From NCBI RefSeq assembly GCF_000471905.2, contig NW_006495906.1, positions 3,230,174-3,294,173 of the forward strand: a stretch of DNA of 64,000 nucleotides, given 5' to 3'. The DNA is from Amborella trichopoda (Eukaryota; Streptophyta; Magnoliopsida; Amborellales; Amborellaceae). Below the pieces are notes generated by a model, which saw nothing but the letters and a program-made list of their open reading frames with translations, did not search any database and had not been told where the DNA came from. Position numbers and translations under genes: made by a program. Within the stretch, counting starts at the first letter, position 1. The number at the start of each line of letters is the position of its first letter. Shown piece by piece: positions 1 to 11,893 of this stretch.

Positions 1-59
1 ATTTATCCTCAGGGAGTTAGATTGATATCCACAACCCATCCCCCATGTAGCTTTACCTA

Positions 60-345
60 CATGACGGCCCACACACTGGTCCGTGCTGCATGATCTCAAA
101 TTGCACAGCCCTGGTCCATGATGCATGACTTTAAACTGCACAACCATGGTCCAAACTATATGAACTTAAACTGTAGCAGAGGTCTCATGGCATGACCTTA
201 TACTGCATGGTCCTAGTTGCATTACTTTAAACTGTGTAACCATGCTCCAAGCTATATGACCTTAAACCATAGTGCAAGTCCTGGTCGCATGGCGTTAAAT
301 TGCTTTGCCTAAGTCTAGCATGCATGACCTTAAAGACAGCCCCAC
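60..345 (-). repeat. Satellite-like array inside L copy 1, 96-bp higher-order period
   Basis: Read on the minus strand, this is a run of short units starting GTTTAAGGTC or a close variant. The phrase TATATGA recurs at 157 and 253, exactly 96 bp apart. The same array is better preserved at 48232-48660 and 41800-42140. Confidence 0.7.
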
Positions 346-763
346 ATATGCACACACGACCTTTACGTGCATCTTCACGACGTCCTCCCTAACGGACCCA
401 TTCGTGTGCATACACCACCTCTATTCCCTCCCCAATGAGTCTACATACGCACATACGCCCTTTACATGCATCTTCACGCTCGCCTTCTCTAGCAGGCCCA
501 TTTGTGTGCATGCACCACCTTTACCATCATTACCATCTTTTCCCCTAGTGAGTCTTAACCATGCTCACCAAACGGCGAACCCTTCTGAAAGCCATACTCA
601 CCGTCAGCTAGTGGGTCACCATTGTTCACCCACCATCCATTCATCATCTGCTCTTCATAAGGAAACTTCATGCCATCCTCCTAAGTGGGTCAAAGTCATC
701 ACCAAGCTCACTCTATGGCCTCCACAAATTGCCATTCATCACCACTACAGTCTAGCTGTATGA
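305..763 (+). other. Open frame of 152 codons within LTR, probably not a gene
   Basis: An uninterrupted frame encodes a Thr/Pro/His-rich polypeptide with two diverged internal repeats of a YAHT.FTCIFT-type segment. The same DNA is present on the minus strand at 41450-41690 and 47910-48175. There the frame is cut into shorter pieces, but phrases such as PTYAHTPFTGIFTTSSL remain. No domain, signal peptide or membrane segment is evident. It lies inside a transposable-element LTR upstream of the promoter. I think it is a by-product of the repeat rather than a protein gene, but the retained frame is recorded. Confidence 0.2.
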
Positions 764-1251
764 CTATAAACTATAAAGCACATCCTGGTCACATGACGTT
801 AAAAGGCTTCGCACAGGTCTCAAAGGAACAACTCTAAATACGCCTTCACATGTAAAAACGGGCATGGTGTACACCTTGACAAGGGAACACCATGAGTAAA
901 AATGACGGACGGGCATTGTCACGAAACCATGAGTAAGAGAGTTCTGTGGAAAACAAAATTTAAGGACAGTAAAAACCCCAAAAGGGCATCGTGACCAAAA
1001 ACAGATGAAAAGGGTGGACATGACCACAGGTCATGGGTAAAAGATCCTAGAAATAATAGAAGATGTTGAAAAATGTCATCAAGGCGCCAGTTCCCCTGTT
1101 CAAGTGAAAACTCACAAAAGGGCGCTTAGACTGACAAGACAGGCTGATGCATGACCACCGCCTCAGCCAACATTCAATTTCCAAACAGTCACAATCCTGG
1201 CTAATGAGGTCTCCTAAAATCCTCAAAAGCTAGCATCTAATCGCAACACTA

Positions 1252-1495
1252 ATGTCTCGCCAGGGAGTGAGAGCCGCATAAGATCTCCCACACTTCAAGA
1301 TGGCTCGCTAAGGGGTGAGAGCCGCATAAGATCCCCCACACTTCAACAACATGGCTCGTCAGGGAGTGAGAGTCGCATAAGATCTCCCAACAATCACAAC
1401 TACATGGCTCATTAGAGAGAGAGAGCCCCATAAGATCTCCCAATAATCACAACAACAAGGCTCATCAGGGCGTGAGAAACACGTAAGATCTCCCC
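1252..1495 (+). repeat. Tandem repeat, about 48-55 bp, 5 copies
   Basis: Five imperfect copies share the order GGCTCGTCAGGGAGTGAGAG, then CCGCATAAGATCTCCCA, then a CA-rich spacer. I do not see this array at the matching place in L copies 4 or 5, so it appears specific to copy 1. Confidence 0.75.
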
Positions 1496-1794
1496 AGTTC
1501 AACAACAACAACAAGAGTACTTGAAGGTGAGGATAATGGCCAAAATATCCCTTCTGAAATGCTAAGGACCATCACAAAGGCCAGAAACTGACGAAGCCAG
1601 GGTCTAACCTGCCACAGGCTTTAGGGTATGCTTTGCCAAATTCCCCTAGCCTACATGGGACCAGAATTTTGGGATGGGTCAGAAGCCCCCGATTGGGCCC
1701 CGTTAGACGAGACCTACAAAGATACCCTGAGCATCAAAAGAAAACCTGGTGTAGTAGTAAATAATGCCGACCAAAGGTTCATAGCATTTGGCCT

Positions 1795-1990
1795 TCAGAA
1801 AAGGGCTGGTTCTATCCAAGGAGGCCCTTACAAAGGCCTCACGCTCCAAAATCACAAATAGTCCCTAGAGGGTGAGGACCTAGACAAGATCCCTCAGGCC
1901 TGGTTCTTTTCGAGGAGGTCCCAGCAAAAGCCTTCACTCTTCAGAATCACAAATAGTCCCTTGAGGGTGAGGAATTTGACAAGATCCCTC
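1795..1990 (+). repeat. 95-bp direct duplication inside L copy 1
   Basis: The phrase AATCACAAATAGTCCC occurs at 1850 and 1945, 95 bp apart. A GAGGGTGAGG.....GACAAGATCCCTCA block follows each. The single-copy homologue lies on the minus strand near 40320-40400 and 46850-46920, so the duplication arose in copy 1. Confidence 0.65.
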
Positions 1991-3140
1991 AAACTTCCGG
2001 AATGATTGCACCTCTTGATTCTTGCGAAGCACAACATTTGGCGGGGCATGTTGTTGGGAGATATTTTTCATCTACATGGGGCCCTCGCTCAATAAACCCT
2101 AGAAATAATGGAAATTTTGATTGTCTCAGAATAGCCTTGGAATTGACCAAGATCTTCATGAGGTCTCTCAAAATTCTCCTTCCATGTTTCATCATATTCC
2201 GACATGTCTAAGGTAGTGCAGACTGAGAAATGTTTCCGTAGAATCGGCCTCTAGCACCCTGAAACGGCCCCTATAACTAGAGCTACATTTTCGGTGTCTC
2301 AAATTGTTGTGGGACCACCACCATTTGATCTGACTCGGTTGAAAAACCCCAAGAGTCAAATTTCAGCCCTAACGACACTCCAAGAAGAAGTTATAGGCAA
2401 AAGAGTGAAACGGGAGGGGTTGCATGCTATTCTCGTGCGGCCACCCTGCAACTCCACGTCATGGACGGGGCAATCATCAGCGTTAGGCCTCGCTCAAGCG
2501 GTTAGATCATGCCACTCGTGAGCCCGATCGATGTGAGATCAATTCTGTTGTTGGCGTGAGGTCTCGGGCTATCACTGAGCCAAACCCCATATATGATGAA
2601 CAGTCAAATTCTGCAAATGAAGCCGATGAAGTGACTAAAAATTTCGTCGTCAGAATTCCATATTCCGGCCAAAAATCCAAAGTTACAAAATCTTTGTTCG
2701 GACACAGAATCGAGCTGTGTTTGTGGCCCCGCGATCTTAATGGCATGCTCAGTATAATTCAACTAAGAAATCTTCAAAAAAATTAAAGAACAAGTATACT
2801 ATCGATCCAAAGTTTCAAGATTCATTCAAATTTCAAGTCACATGATCGTGTACTAAAAACACGATCCATGACTCGAAGTTGGAATCAAATCGATTGCCAT
2901 GTTTAGCCTTACAAGAAAACAAACATCTTTCGATCAATCGGGCAACAGAACAATTCTGGATCATCCATGCATGATCACGCAAGTTCTAGGGCAACATGGG
3001 GATTGTTCTAGAATTTCGTGAATTGTTTGAAAGGGGCAAATCTGTCATTTTTCACCAAATTTTCTAAATTCTTTCAATTCAATTTAATTTCTAGCAATTA
3101 GGGTTACTTTTGATCATCCACCCATGTTTGGGGAAAATTC

Positions 3141-3149
3141 TATATATAC
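3141..3149 (+). promoter_or_regulatory. TATA box of L copy 1
   Basis: TATATATAC lies in a conserved setting (CCCATGTTTGGGG...ATTC just upstream) that recurs at 17020 in copy 2. It is followed by a transcript-leader-like region and a pyrimidine tract. A 7-bp inverted repeat (TACGTAC at 3147, GTACGTA at 3161) overlaps its 3' edge. The matching site in copies 4 and 5 has decayed. Confidence 0.6.
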
Positions 3150-3302
3150 GTACCATCATTGTACGTACTAGAGGACTCAGCCTTTCACAAAAGAGAGACC
3201 TTTCACTTAATACAAGTTTCTCTTTCTTCTCATTATTGGGTCACATTTGAGAGAGAGAGTGAGGTGAGAAACTTTTGACCGGTATCCCTAAGTTTGAGGT
3301 AA

Positions 3303-3374
3303 TTATTCTCTCTTCTTTTTTTCTTTCTTTTTCTTCTTTCTCTCGCTTCTTTCCTCCCTTCTCCCTCTTCTCCA
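3303..3374 (+). repeat. Short polypyrimidine tract, ancestral form
   Basis: A roughly 70-bp T/C-rich tract lies downstream of the L promoter. The same tract is about the same length at 17178-17255 and 20622-20692. It is greatly expanded on the minus strand in copies 4 and 5. Confidence 0.7.
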
Positions 3375-4563
3375 TCTGAGTTCCTTGTAGAGGTCATGCA
3401 TGACAGTGGCCATGCCGTGCATGCCTCCCCTGAGGTCTCACAGGTTGCGCATGGTGATGGCAGTGCCATGCACGAGTCTCCTTCTCCTTCTATTATTCTA
3501 TCTCTTTCTTCTAATGAGGCCTATAGACGGTGCTATCCATCACCGTCCACAGACATAGCTTCAATGTCTTAGTGAAGAACCCAGACAGTGAAACTTGCTA
3601 CTACCTGCAGGGGTCCTTCCCTGTTGCACGTTTATCATAGACGGCGATACCCATCGCTACCCGCTAGAGGCCTTGGCAATGTCTATCACCGTTTACGCTC
3701 TTCCTTCACATGTTTGGTGCTAATCACCGTCCTTCCTGCACCCCACACCTATCGTCGTGCACCTCGTGAGAATTACTGTCGCGCGCTTCACAAATGACTA
3801 TCGCTAAGTGCTTCATCAGAGACTATCACCGCTTAACATTATTTGTAGTTCGTTTCTCACTCTCTAGCCATGAGCAGTAGTGTCAAGCACCACCCAAGGG
3901 CCACGACACTGCTACTTCATGGTCGTGAGTGCCAATGCCTACCATTGTCGGGACCCCACCTCTTTGCCATCTTGTGTCTTCTTTTCATTCTCTTTTCTCT
4001 TCTCACTTGACGGAGGGTAGACTTAGCCTAGCAGTGCTATATCTATCTCAGTTTTGAGTAGTATTGCCGTCGTGCTGGTCCTAAGAACCATTCCCATCTT
4101 GCTACCACTCCAAGTCGCTAACTTACCGACTGTCATTCTAGTCTTGCCTCTTCATCAAGTTTTCTTCCCTTTTCTATCTTTACTTGAACATTATGCTTCA
4201 TCACCCTCTCGTATGAACGTATGTTGCCCTAAGACAAGGGTGGGTCTCTTTGACCCACTTGTCTTGCAAATTAACTATATAAGTGTTGTGTAGAATACAA
4301 GAGGATTGTAGGTCAACGGAAGCAATTTTGAACCAGCTAAAGATGCTAGGGGGCTTTCTTCGTGATCTAAGAGGGTGCCCACATGAGCCACCCCGTGTAG
4401 GTCCCGAACCCACCATAAATTCCTCTCTTATCGATTGGTATACCTGCCCTTGCTCTCAAGAAAGGTTCTGAGAGAGTGATCTCAAATCCCAGGTTCACTA
4501 GAAACCTGATATACGTGCCCCAGATCATCTAGATTTGGAAGGCGAGATCGAGGCACCTAACCA

Positions 4564-5605
4564 ATGAGAGTTAGGAGTATATGTGTTTGGGTGGTCGCTC
4601 CCCCAAAAATTATATGAGGCACTACTCATTGGGACCCCTTTGGTAGTGTAACGTTCCTCGTCAAAAGGGCACAGGAGAGGGTTGTGTCTTGAAAGCCAGT
4701 GCCTATCAAAAGCCCCAAAGCGTGTTGGGGACCATGTATGTGTGTAAGGCTCTACATAGTGAATTTACCCGTTGGTGGTGCTTCCCTCTCGGTTGTGATG
4801 GTAGAGGCTCAAGGGATTAGGATTTGACTGATATGATTGGTGGGGCTTCTCAAGAATTAGTTGGTATCTCTTGATCTTGATTATACTTGTTACATACATG
4901 CCTAACTGTTTTAAGCTGTTATGACACTCATACCCGAATGATCTGATCGACTTCTTATTACATTCATATCTGGTGAATTTGATGTGTTATTACTCCACCA
5001 TGAAACAAATCATGCATGACGTGTTTGTTTAAATGTGAAATTAACACACAATTCCATGTTTTGTAGGATTTGCATGAAACCCTGATTATTGTCATGATAT
5101 AGTATTTGTAAGCATGATTGCATGGCACCTAGATCTATTTACTGGGCTTTACAATCGACTTTTTAAATTTTTCCTCCATGTAGAGTGATAACTAGCGTGT
5201 TTGGAGCGGCGTGTCGTGTTGGTCGCGCTTAGGATCCCTTACTCCCCTTCTGTTGAAGCTCAATTTTACAATATATGTTTTGGTTGGCAGTCTTGCCATA
5301 TAGTCCTTTTTAAGTTGGTTTATGTCTGGATGTTGGGCCTTTTGTACTATTTTGGATTGTTATATGTATTTTGGGACTTGTTTGTCCAGCAGACTATGGT
5401 CACATGTTCTGTGTTTCATTTTTCGTTTCTTTTGTGGTTGGCTTTGATACTGAAAATTCCTTTTTTTCAATGTGTTGAGAGCCACTCCAGCCCGAGTGGC
5501 ACTCGCTACCTGTGGTCATGACCCCACGCCCTATTTTCCTTCAGCGGGCCCAGGCCTAGCCCATTGTGGGTCTGCGGGGACTGTAGGGAGCGGGGTCATG
5601 ACAGG
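4564..5605 (+). mobile_element. Family D LTR fragment (3' part)
   Basis: This sequence aligns by eye with 22360-23357. Shared blocks include the run from GTCGCTCCCCCAAA through TAGTGTAACG, then GAGAGGGTTGTG, then TACTGGGCTT, then TGTAGAGTGATA, and finally GAGCCACTCC...GTGGTCATGACCCC. At the second locus this block ends at a primer binding site and precedes gag, so it is the 3' half of an LTR. Here it is followed by unrelated minus-strand gag-protease sequence, so it is a fragment or truncated solo LTR. A 106-codon frame at 5201-5521 lies inside it and has no recognisable domain. Confidence 0.6.
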
Positions 5606-6148
5606 TAGAGAATCAGAAGTCTGCTTATTCACTTCTAGACCTTCAACCTTTTTCTCTACAGACAATGGTCCTTCTTTTATCTCTTTTACTCCTGAACTCT
5701 CAGGTTCTAGAGAAATCTAAGCAATTTTTACTTCTTCTTGAGATTTCTGATGAGTGATTTCTTCAGGAGTGGGTTCAAAGTCAAATAGTGACAGCTCTTG
5801 GGATACTGTCACATGAAAGATTTGATCAGTGAAGAACGACCATGGAGGTAAACTAATGTGCCCTGGGTAACCAAGGCCCTATTTTTGAGTATTTTGAGAT
5901 GTCGTGGTTTCAATAACTGGACAGGGTGTCAGCATCCCTTTACCATCATTCAACTGCTAATTCCTTGATGATTCATATTCCATTTTCTTCATGATCTGAT
6001 GCGCTTTAGAATTATAAAGATCCCATTTTAGCATTACTGCCGCATTCATAGAGGAATAACTCTAAGGATTATCCTGAATACTTATGCCTTGGGTTTCTGG
6101 GGTGAAATCAGGCAGACGTATAGAAGAAGGTTTTGGAGGTGCTACTTC

Positions 6149-7000
6149 CTATACATTAGCTTTTCCATTTCTTATAACTTCAACCTGATTGAGCAAATCC
6201 TGCACTTGCACTTTTAATTCAGCAATAGTAGCTTGTCTTCGAACTTTATATTGTTTTTCAGGAGTGCTGATGAAGTTATTGGAAGGTGGAGAAGAACTAC
6301 ATGTCATGTTTTGATGAATAGCCTTAGTTTCCATGATAAGAGTGGGGAAACACAAGACCTTTTGAGAGTCATGCATATAATTGGTTCGGTCTGTGAAGTC
6401 AGCATTATCCTCCTCCCTTTCAAGGACTGGGATATGTAAAACCTCAGGGATTTTGAAGACTTTGGGGTAACCTTGCTGATAAAGAGGTGAAGAAGTGAGG
6501 TAAGCACTATCCTTCTCCCATCGGGGACTGGGATATGCAAAACCTCAAGGATTTGCAAGACTTTAAAATGGTCATGCGAAAGAGTCGTTTGGAGCACGAG
6601 GTGAGCATCATCCTTCTCAATGTGTAAGAGATGCTGATTCTGTGTGTAGTTGACCTGGGGAGTAAATTATGCATCATTATCCTCTCGTAGAGAAACTGTA
6701 ATATGCAAAATCTTTTGCTCTGCTATCTAGTCTATCTCAGCTTGAAGTGCATCCTCAGCTTCTAAGAAGGGAATGGGGATACGTAACACCTTAATATCAC
6801 CATGAGCATATGTGACTGTAGGTGTTAATGAGATCAAATAAGTGGTTTCCTTCTTCTTGACTTGTTCAATCTGAGCCGCCACTAGAGTGGGTTCTTGTGG
6901 TGAGGTAGAGGATAAAGCTTCCTCTTTATGATCTTGGCTCATTATTTCTATTGGGAAAGTGGGTAAATTTCCATCAATAAGGGTTAAGGGTATCACTTTC
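6149..7000 (-). pseudogene. Repetitive spacer downstream of protease, element C1
   Basis: Minus-strand frames show a recurrent KVL.IP.P-type phrase, preceded by acidic stretches, at roughly 6395-6475, 6500-6570, 6669-6715 and 6750-6800. The DNA shows it as GGGACTGGGATATGCAAAACCT and variants spaced about 100 bp or more apart. It lies where an inter-domain linker would be, between protease and the expected RT, but RT itself is absent. No domain is recognised. The repeats look like short duplications within the spacer. Confidence 0.45.
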
Positions 7001-7149
7001 CCATATCTCTTTTCTTCTTAGAACATGTGATTAAGCAATCCTGCCATATCTTTCACATCTTCATGAGAGGTTTGAGCAGTCTCTCTCAGGTTGGGTTTGC
7101 AATGACTTTCATAGGCAATATTGGCCCTTGAAATCACACTGGGTCAGTA

Positions 7150-8470
7150 AAATAGTACTCCGCATCAGCATAATGCGAATCGACAATGGGAAATGGTCTC
7201 TTATAAGCGTAGACTGTGTGTTGCCTTCCATCTTAGCTATCTTTGAAGCATTGATGGAGTGTGGATGGAACCACCCCATGGTCATGTAGCCAGGAACGAC
7301 CTAGAAGGATGTTATAAGAAGTGTCTGTATAATAACATGAAATAGAGTGAAAGGTTTCAAATCCCCAATTTTGAGCTTGAGGTGGATAACACCTGCCAGT
7401 ATCTCCCCCGACTGATTGAATCCTTGAACTGTTAGACTTGTTGGTTCAAGATACTAAACACCTATCCCAATTCGGGTAAGTATCCTCTTAGGCATAAGTT
7501 TCACCACGGATCGCCCGTCCAATATGATCCAGTTGATTTGGCAAGCATACCGTTCACCAGTTACAAAGAGAGGCCGGTAATGAAACCTTTCACCCACTGA
7601 AGGTCATCATCAGAGAAAGTGATAACCATGTAAAATAATGATTACAGGGTCTACCTCAATCTGCTCAATTCTCAGTTTCATACACTTCAAGCCGGGAGAG
7701 AGCTTGGACCAGAGCCATACGAAAGTCATTTGATAACATGAGAGCATCATAAACACTCAAGAGAGCGAGGAGTCTCCTCAAGTGTCCAATCACATATTAT
7801 TTGACTTTGTCCGCTTCAGGAAAGACATCTCCTTGGTTGACCACTGATTTTAGAGGAACAAGTAGTAATGGAGTGGCTTTTGAAGAGGAAGGGTTTGCTA
7901 CAACTGCCAAGGAAGGGTCGGTTGTAGTTGTGGGGGAAGGCAAAGAGGACTGATTAGGTCGCACAATCAAAGTAGGTGTTGGTAATATAGGGCAAGATGA
8001 GGGTTTTGATGGTTCAATAGTTTTGAAGAAAGAAGGTGAAGGAGTTGAGTAAGGGACACATGGTGGTCTTGGGTATTTTAGAAGAGGGGGTGGTTCGTAA
8101 ATGGGGATAGGTGAATTTGGGTAGGGAACTAGTGGTAGTCCGGGGTACTTTAAGAGTTTAAGTGAAGCTGATCTTTGGATTGGTTTAACTCTCCTTCCTG
8201 ACCTCAACCTCCTTCAGTCAACTGTAGTTGTCATGCTTCCTTCATGAAACACCAACATGTGGCATGTTTCATAATTTGAAGTACTTTCGCCCTTCGAGTT
8301 CTTCCATAGTTCCCTAAGTCAGGCTTTGCCGACCATTGAGACTTCTTCTCAGGCTTTGGTTTTAGAAGCCGATTGAACACCCCCTCCGGTGTAGGACAGG
8401 GCCTGTCCTTTTTAGCGACAAAAGCCATAGCGGCTCCAACATTCAAGAATCCGACCTTTTGAGTGACCAT
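7150..8470 (-). pseudogene. Tat-type pre-protease and aspartic protease remnant (C1)
   Basis: The open piece 7797-8207 encodes a Pro-rich polypeptide starting MRSGRRVKP, typical of the segment before the protease in Tat elements. Below it a frame reads VIGHLRRLLALLSVYDALML, also characteristic. Around 7255-7320 the frame reads [19 protein letters not shown], the C-terminal part of retroviral-type aspartic protease in this lineage. The catalytic Asp segment lies in the decayed part near 7480-7560 and I could not place it confidently. Piece 8231-8470 has a KPKPEKKSQW...ARR segment matching 43351-43620. Several stops and at least two frame changes make this a pseudogene. Confidence 0.65.
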
Positions 8471-8865
8471 CGTCCTTATTTGTTTGCTATGTCATTTGCT
8501 AGTGTTGCAGAGTTTGAGCTCTTCATTAGTTTGGGTACTCCAAAGTGAGTTTAAAGAGAGGTTTTGGGAGGGAAGAAGGGTTTTAAGAATCAGGGATAGA
8601 GGGAGGGACAAATCTTTTAGGGTCATCACTTAAATTGGACCGAACTAGTTAGCTTTTGGGGTCATCACCTGAATTGAACTCAAAGAGACATTTAATGTCT
8701 TCACTCTCATTGAACGTAACTGAGGACCTTTTAACATCGTAACCCTTGTTGGACTATTGTAGAGGATCTTTAAGGTCTTTACCCTGCATGGACCTTTGAG
8801 GGGTTCTTTTAGAGTCTTCACCTTTGTTAGACTGTTTTAGGGTGCTTTTAATATCCTCACCCATA

Positions 8866-10480
8866 TTAGATGGGGGTGGGAGTGTATTGACCACCCTCAG
8901 CAAAGAGGACTTTCCTTAGGATGAAATCATACAAGGTGGGTAAAGGGGGAATAGGGAAAAGGAATGCAAACTCAACTTGCATTTGAGACAGTTTCGTTTT
9001 TTGGTGCTTAGCTTTCGAAGGCCGTTTGTTCTTCTTCCTTTTCTTAATAGGTATAGTCTTGTAAGTTTGTGTCATAGATACTACATTTGCTTGTCGAATG
9101 GCATCCCTCTTGAGGATTTTCATCCTACCATGACCATGGTGTTCCTACCATGACTTAGGTACTTTGATAGGATCTTGAAGAACATGAGTTTCTAGAGTTT
9201 CATGGCCGAAAGCATAAACATACTCAGCTATATTATGCAACAAGGCATGAAACTTTTGAGTAAGCTTTTGAGGTGGAAGTGGTGTATTATTGATGAACAC
9301 TTTACCATTTCCTATGAGCTCATCCAAAATGGCCTGGAATCCCCAACAATGGAACAAGTTGTGTCCCTTCGTTTGGTCATACTAGCATCGCAAGTCATTA
9401 CATTCTTCTTTGAGGTACTTCGGCTTCTTGAGTAAGAAAGGTGTAATAATTTCTTGTTGTACTAGCATGTCAAAGATGATGGGAAATATGTCAGGAGAGA
9501 GTCATTCATAGGGACATTGTGAGGCTATTCCTCTTGAACTGTGACCATATGCGATGCCTCCATTGTTTCACCTACCTTTTGGGACTCACTTGACTGGATT
9601 CTCTCTTTTTCCTTCTCACAGTGAGAAGTAGAAGATTCCTTGGAGGCTTTTTCAGAGGTTTCTGAATTGGGTGCTTCACGAGTTCGGATTGGTACGTTGA
9701 CAATAATTTGTCCTTCAGCTATGGACTCTTGTATAAATGTCCTGAAACATGAACACTGAGATAACTCATGGCCTCATACTTGGTTGAATGGACGTCAGAG
9801 ATTTTCAGTTCCCTGAACCAAATGCTTGGGTTGTCTTTATGAGGGCAGAGTGATCAACCCTTGTAAACATTGAAAAAAGGTCTAGAAGAAGATCAGATGG
9901 TACTTCCTTGGGTTGTAAGGTCTGCACATGTTCTTCTTTGATGGTGACCATATGCGAAGCTTCCACAGTCTCAAAAGCTTTTCAGAGACTTCCAAAATGA
10001 ATTTGTCCCTTCTAAATCAGTGGTTCGATGTGGTCTTTAAGATGGAATCAGTCTTGTACAGGGTGACTCAGCATCCTATTTATGAGTCCCACATGGTCTG
10101 ATCTCCTTGGATTGTGGAGAACTATCATACCTTGTTCCAACGACATTTTCAACAAAATTGGCACCCAAGCTTTGCTAAAGATATACTTCTTGTTCAATCT
10201 TTACTCAAATTGATTAAGCCGGTACATGTTTTGTGCTGTAGGCTCCCTGTTATAAGCTTGAGGTTGGAACTGTTGTTGTTAGGGTTCCCCTTGACCCCTG
10301 AATGATATTATTCCCTGCGAAGTATCCAATGTCTTGAGAGGTGCATTGGTAGTAGGAGGTTTGGGGAGAATAGGTTTGGCAATGATCATTGCATTTATGG
10401 GTCTCTTTGCTGACCAGTGCAAGGGTTAGACCTATTATTATTGAAATTCTGACTTTGACTATTGTACGTCATTTTTGACA
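8866..10480 (-). pseudogene. Gag-like remnant upstream of protease (C1)
   Basis: The piece 8866-9123 holds a Lys-rich basic stretch followed by FLFPIPPLPTLYDFILRK, which resembles the Tat gag segment that precedes the protease part. The piece 9145-9357 includes LPPQKLTQKFHALLHNI. Above 9440 only scattered fragments are readable, and I see no clean CCHC knuckle. Assignment rests on order and lineage-typical phrases; the exact N-terminus cannot be placed. Confidence 0.4.
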
Positions 10481-11598
10481 TTCTTCCATGAACCCATGCG
10501 AATAAGGTAGGAGTCGGCGTCAGTCTGGTCTTGCGAGTTCACAAAAAACCCGCAGACTAAGATTGTGCTAAAAATAAAGCTTCCAACCTGGTGACCCCGG
10601 TGCGGTTCCCTCACACTAAAGAAGGAACATTCACTGTAGCCCTATGCTAGCGGCTACAACAGGGGACCAGACCACCGTCATTACACTTAGAATGTCGAAA
10701 AACCCCCGAGGACCAAATTTGGGCTCAATCAGATCTCCTCAAAGGGGTATATGCTCATGCGGCCTCGCAACTTATGAGTTTTACCATAGCGTGGTACGGC
10801 TTCACCAAACCAGTCCCGAAAATGGGGACTGCTACAATGTTTTCTGGCAATAACTTCGCCTACCCATGACGCCTTCCTTTGAAACCAGATAGAGCTCGAA
10901 TGTTGACTTGTTCCATATCACGTCAGCCCCATCATTTTGACCTATGGGGCACCCTGTGGCATGACCGAGAACCCCTATTGTTATGAGAAGGAAGGTGGCT
11001 AGAGAAACCAAGGCAAAAAATATGGTTCAGTAAGCTCTAGATTTAGTGAAGGAAATCTCAATCTGTGGTTCGATGAATGCAAGTCCTTAAGTCACCGAAG
11101 AAACAAATCCAGCAGGTTGCTGGAATTTCTTTCCCTGACAACCTTCAAAATAGGCATTGCACAAATCGACAACAAATCAGCCCAAACTTGGTGCATAACG
11201 ACTGTCACAGCCTCCTCTCTGACTTGCAAGTAGAGTCAGGAACCAAAACGATGCAGATCGAAGATGCATTGGCAAACAAAGTTTGCAAAAACGGTCGAAC
11301 GTTCATCCTAGGTAAGAAGGCCACCACAACATGATTGCAAGGCATCAAAATGCTCACAATCGAGAGAAGAATGAAGATGTGTTGCTGAAACAGCAGAACA
11401 GTTGCCACAAGTTGGAGAACCAGCTTCCAAGGTCTTCCCATGGTGGGGCAACCTGCATGCGGGGACGGTCTCATCATTTGGGCAAAAGATCACAGGGATA
11501 TTTTTATCATTTCCGCCTAATTTTTTGATTTGTTTTGAATTATTTTAATTGTAATTAAGCTTAACTTTTGAGCATTCACCCTTGTTTGGTGAATCCTC

Positions 11599-11606
11599 TA
11601 TATAAG
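11599..11606 (+). promoter_or_regulatory. TATA box of family H LTR
   Basis: TATATAAG follows the block CACCCTTGTTTGGTGAATCC, the same context that precedes the TATA boxes of family L. About 250 bp downstream comes the (CT)n tract and then the LTR end. Confidence 0.6.
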
Positions 11607-11844
11607 CAAGCTTAACTCACTTGTAAAAGGACAACACAATCCACTCTTTTCATGTTGCATTACCCCTTAAGGCTGGGAAGAATCAAGGCTAGATTCTGTT
11701 TGTTAGTTTGTCTTTCTTCAACATCCCTTGAGGGGGAGTAAAGGGAGAGAGAAAATTTTGAGAGAAAGGGGATACCCTTGAGTGCGCGGTCCCGCTGGCA
11801 CCCCGGTCGCGTGGGTTCCCCCACCTTTCCTAAGCCAAGTTGTT

Positions 11845-11846
<2 letters not shown>

Positions 11847-11893
<47 letters not shown>
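11847..11893 (+). repeat. (CT)n microsatellite
   Basis: About 20 CT units with one TT interruption lie in the transcribed part of the H LTR. It is responsible for the Ser-Leu-rich and Arg-Glu-rich translations in all frames here. Confidence 0.95.

Larger units (their letters stand above)
1..4563 (+). mobile_element. Family L giant LTR, copy 1 (left end outside window)
   Basis: This segment matches, as reverse complement and in the same order, the two long minus-strand repeats at 36510-42640 and 43826-49085. It holds the GTTTAAGGTCAT-type satellite, a mid region, a TATA-type promoter, a pyrimidine tract and a shared right end. The right end reads ..GCACCTAACCA, and the same end recurs at 18485, 21897, 43826 and 36510. 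At 18485 it is followed directly by a tRNA-Arg-type primer binding site, so I read the whole unit as an LTR. At 4563 no primer binding site follows. A family D LTR fragment is joined there instead, so this copy is broken or recombined. Relative to copy 2 it lacks a block near 2480. Family assignment to Tat/Ogre is inferred from the primer site and from the coding remnants between copies 4 and 5. Confidence 0.7.
5606..10500 (-). mobile_element. C1: eroded Tat-type internal region (gag-protease)
   Basis: Minus-strand sequence carries, from high to low coordinates, gag-like segments, a linker, a basic MRSGR-type segment, an HLR.L.ALLSVYDALML-type segment, an aspartic-protease C-terminal motif and a repetitive spacer. 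This order is typical of Tat/Ogre-lineage elements. No RT or integrase is visible and no LTR is directly attached. The region is full of stops and frameshifts. Its HLR..SVYD segment is homologous to 42640-43825, which lies between two L LTRs, so C1 may be the internal region of an L-type element. Confidence 0.65.

Noticed and set aside
5201-5521. 106-codon hydrophobic frame that could be a small membrane protein
   Set aside because: It falls in the T-rich transcribed part of a family D LTR, and the homologous stretch near 23000 is not open.
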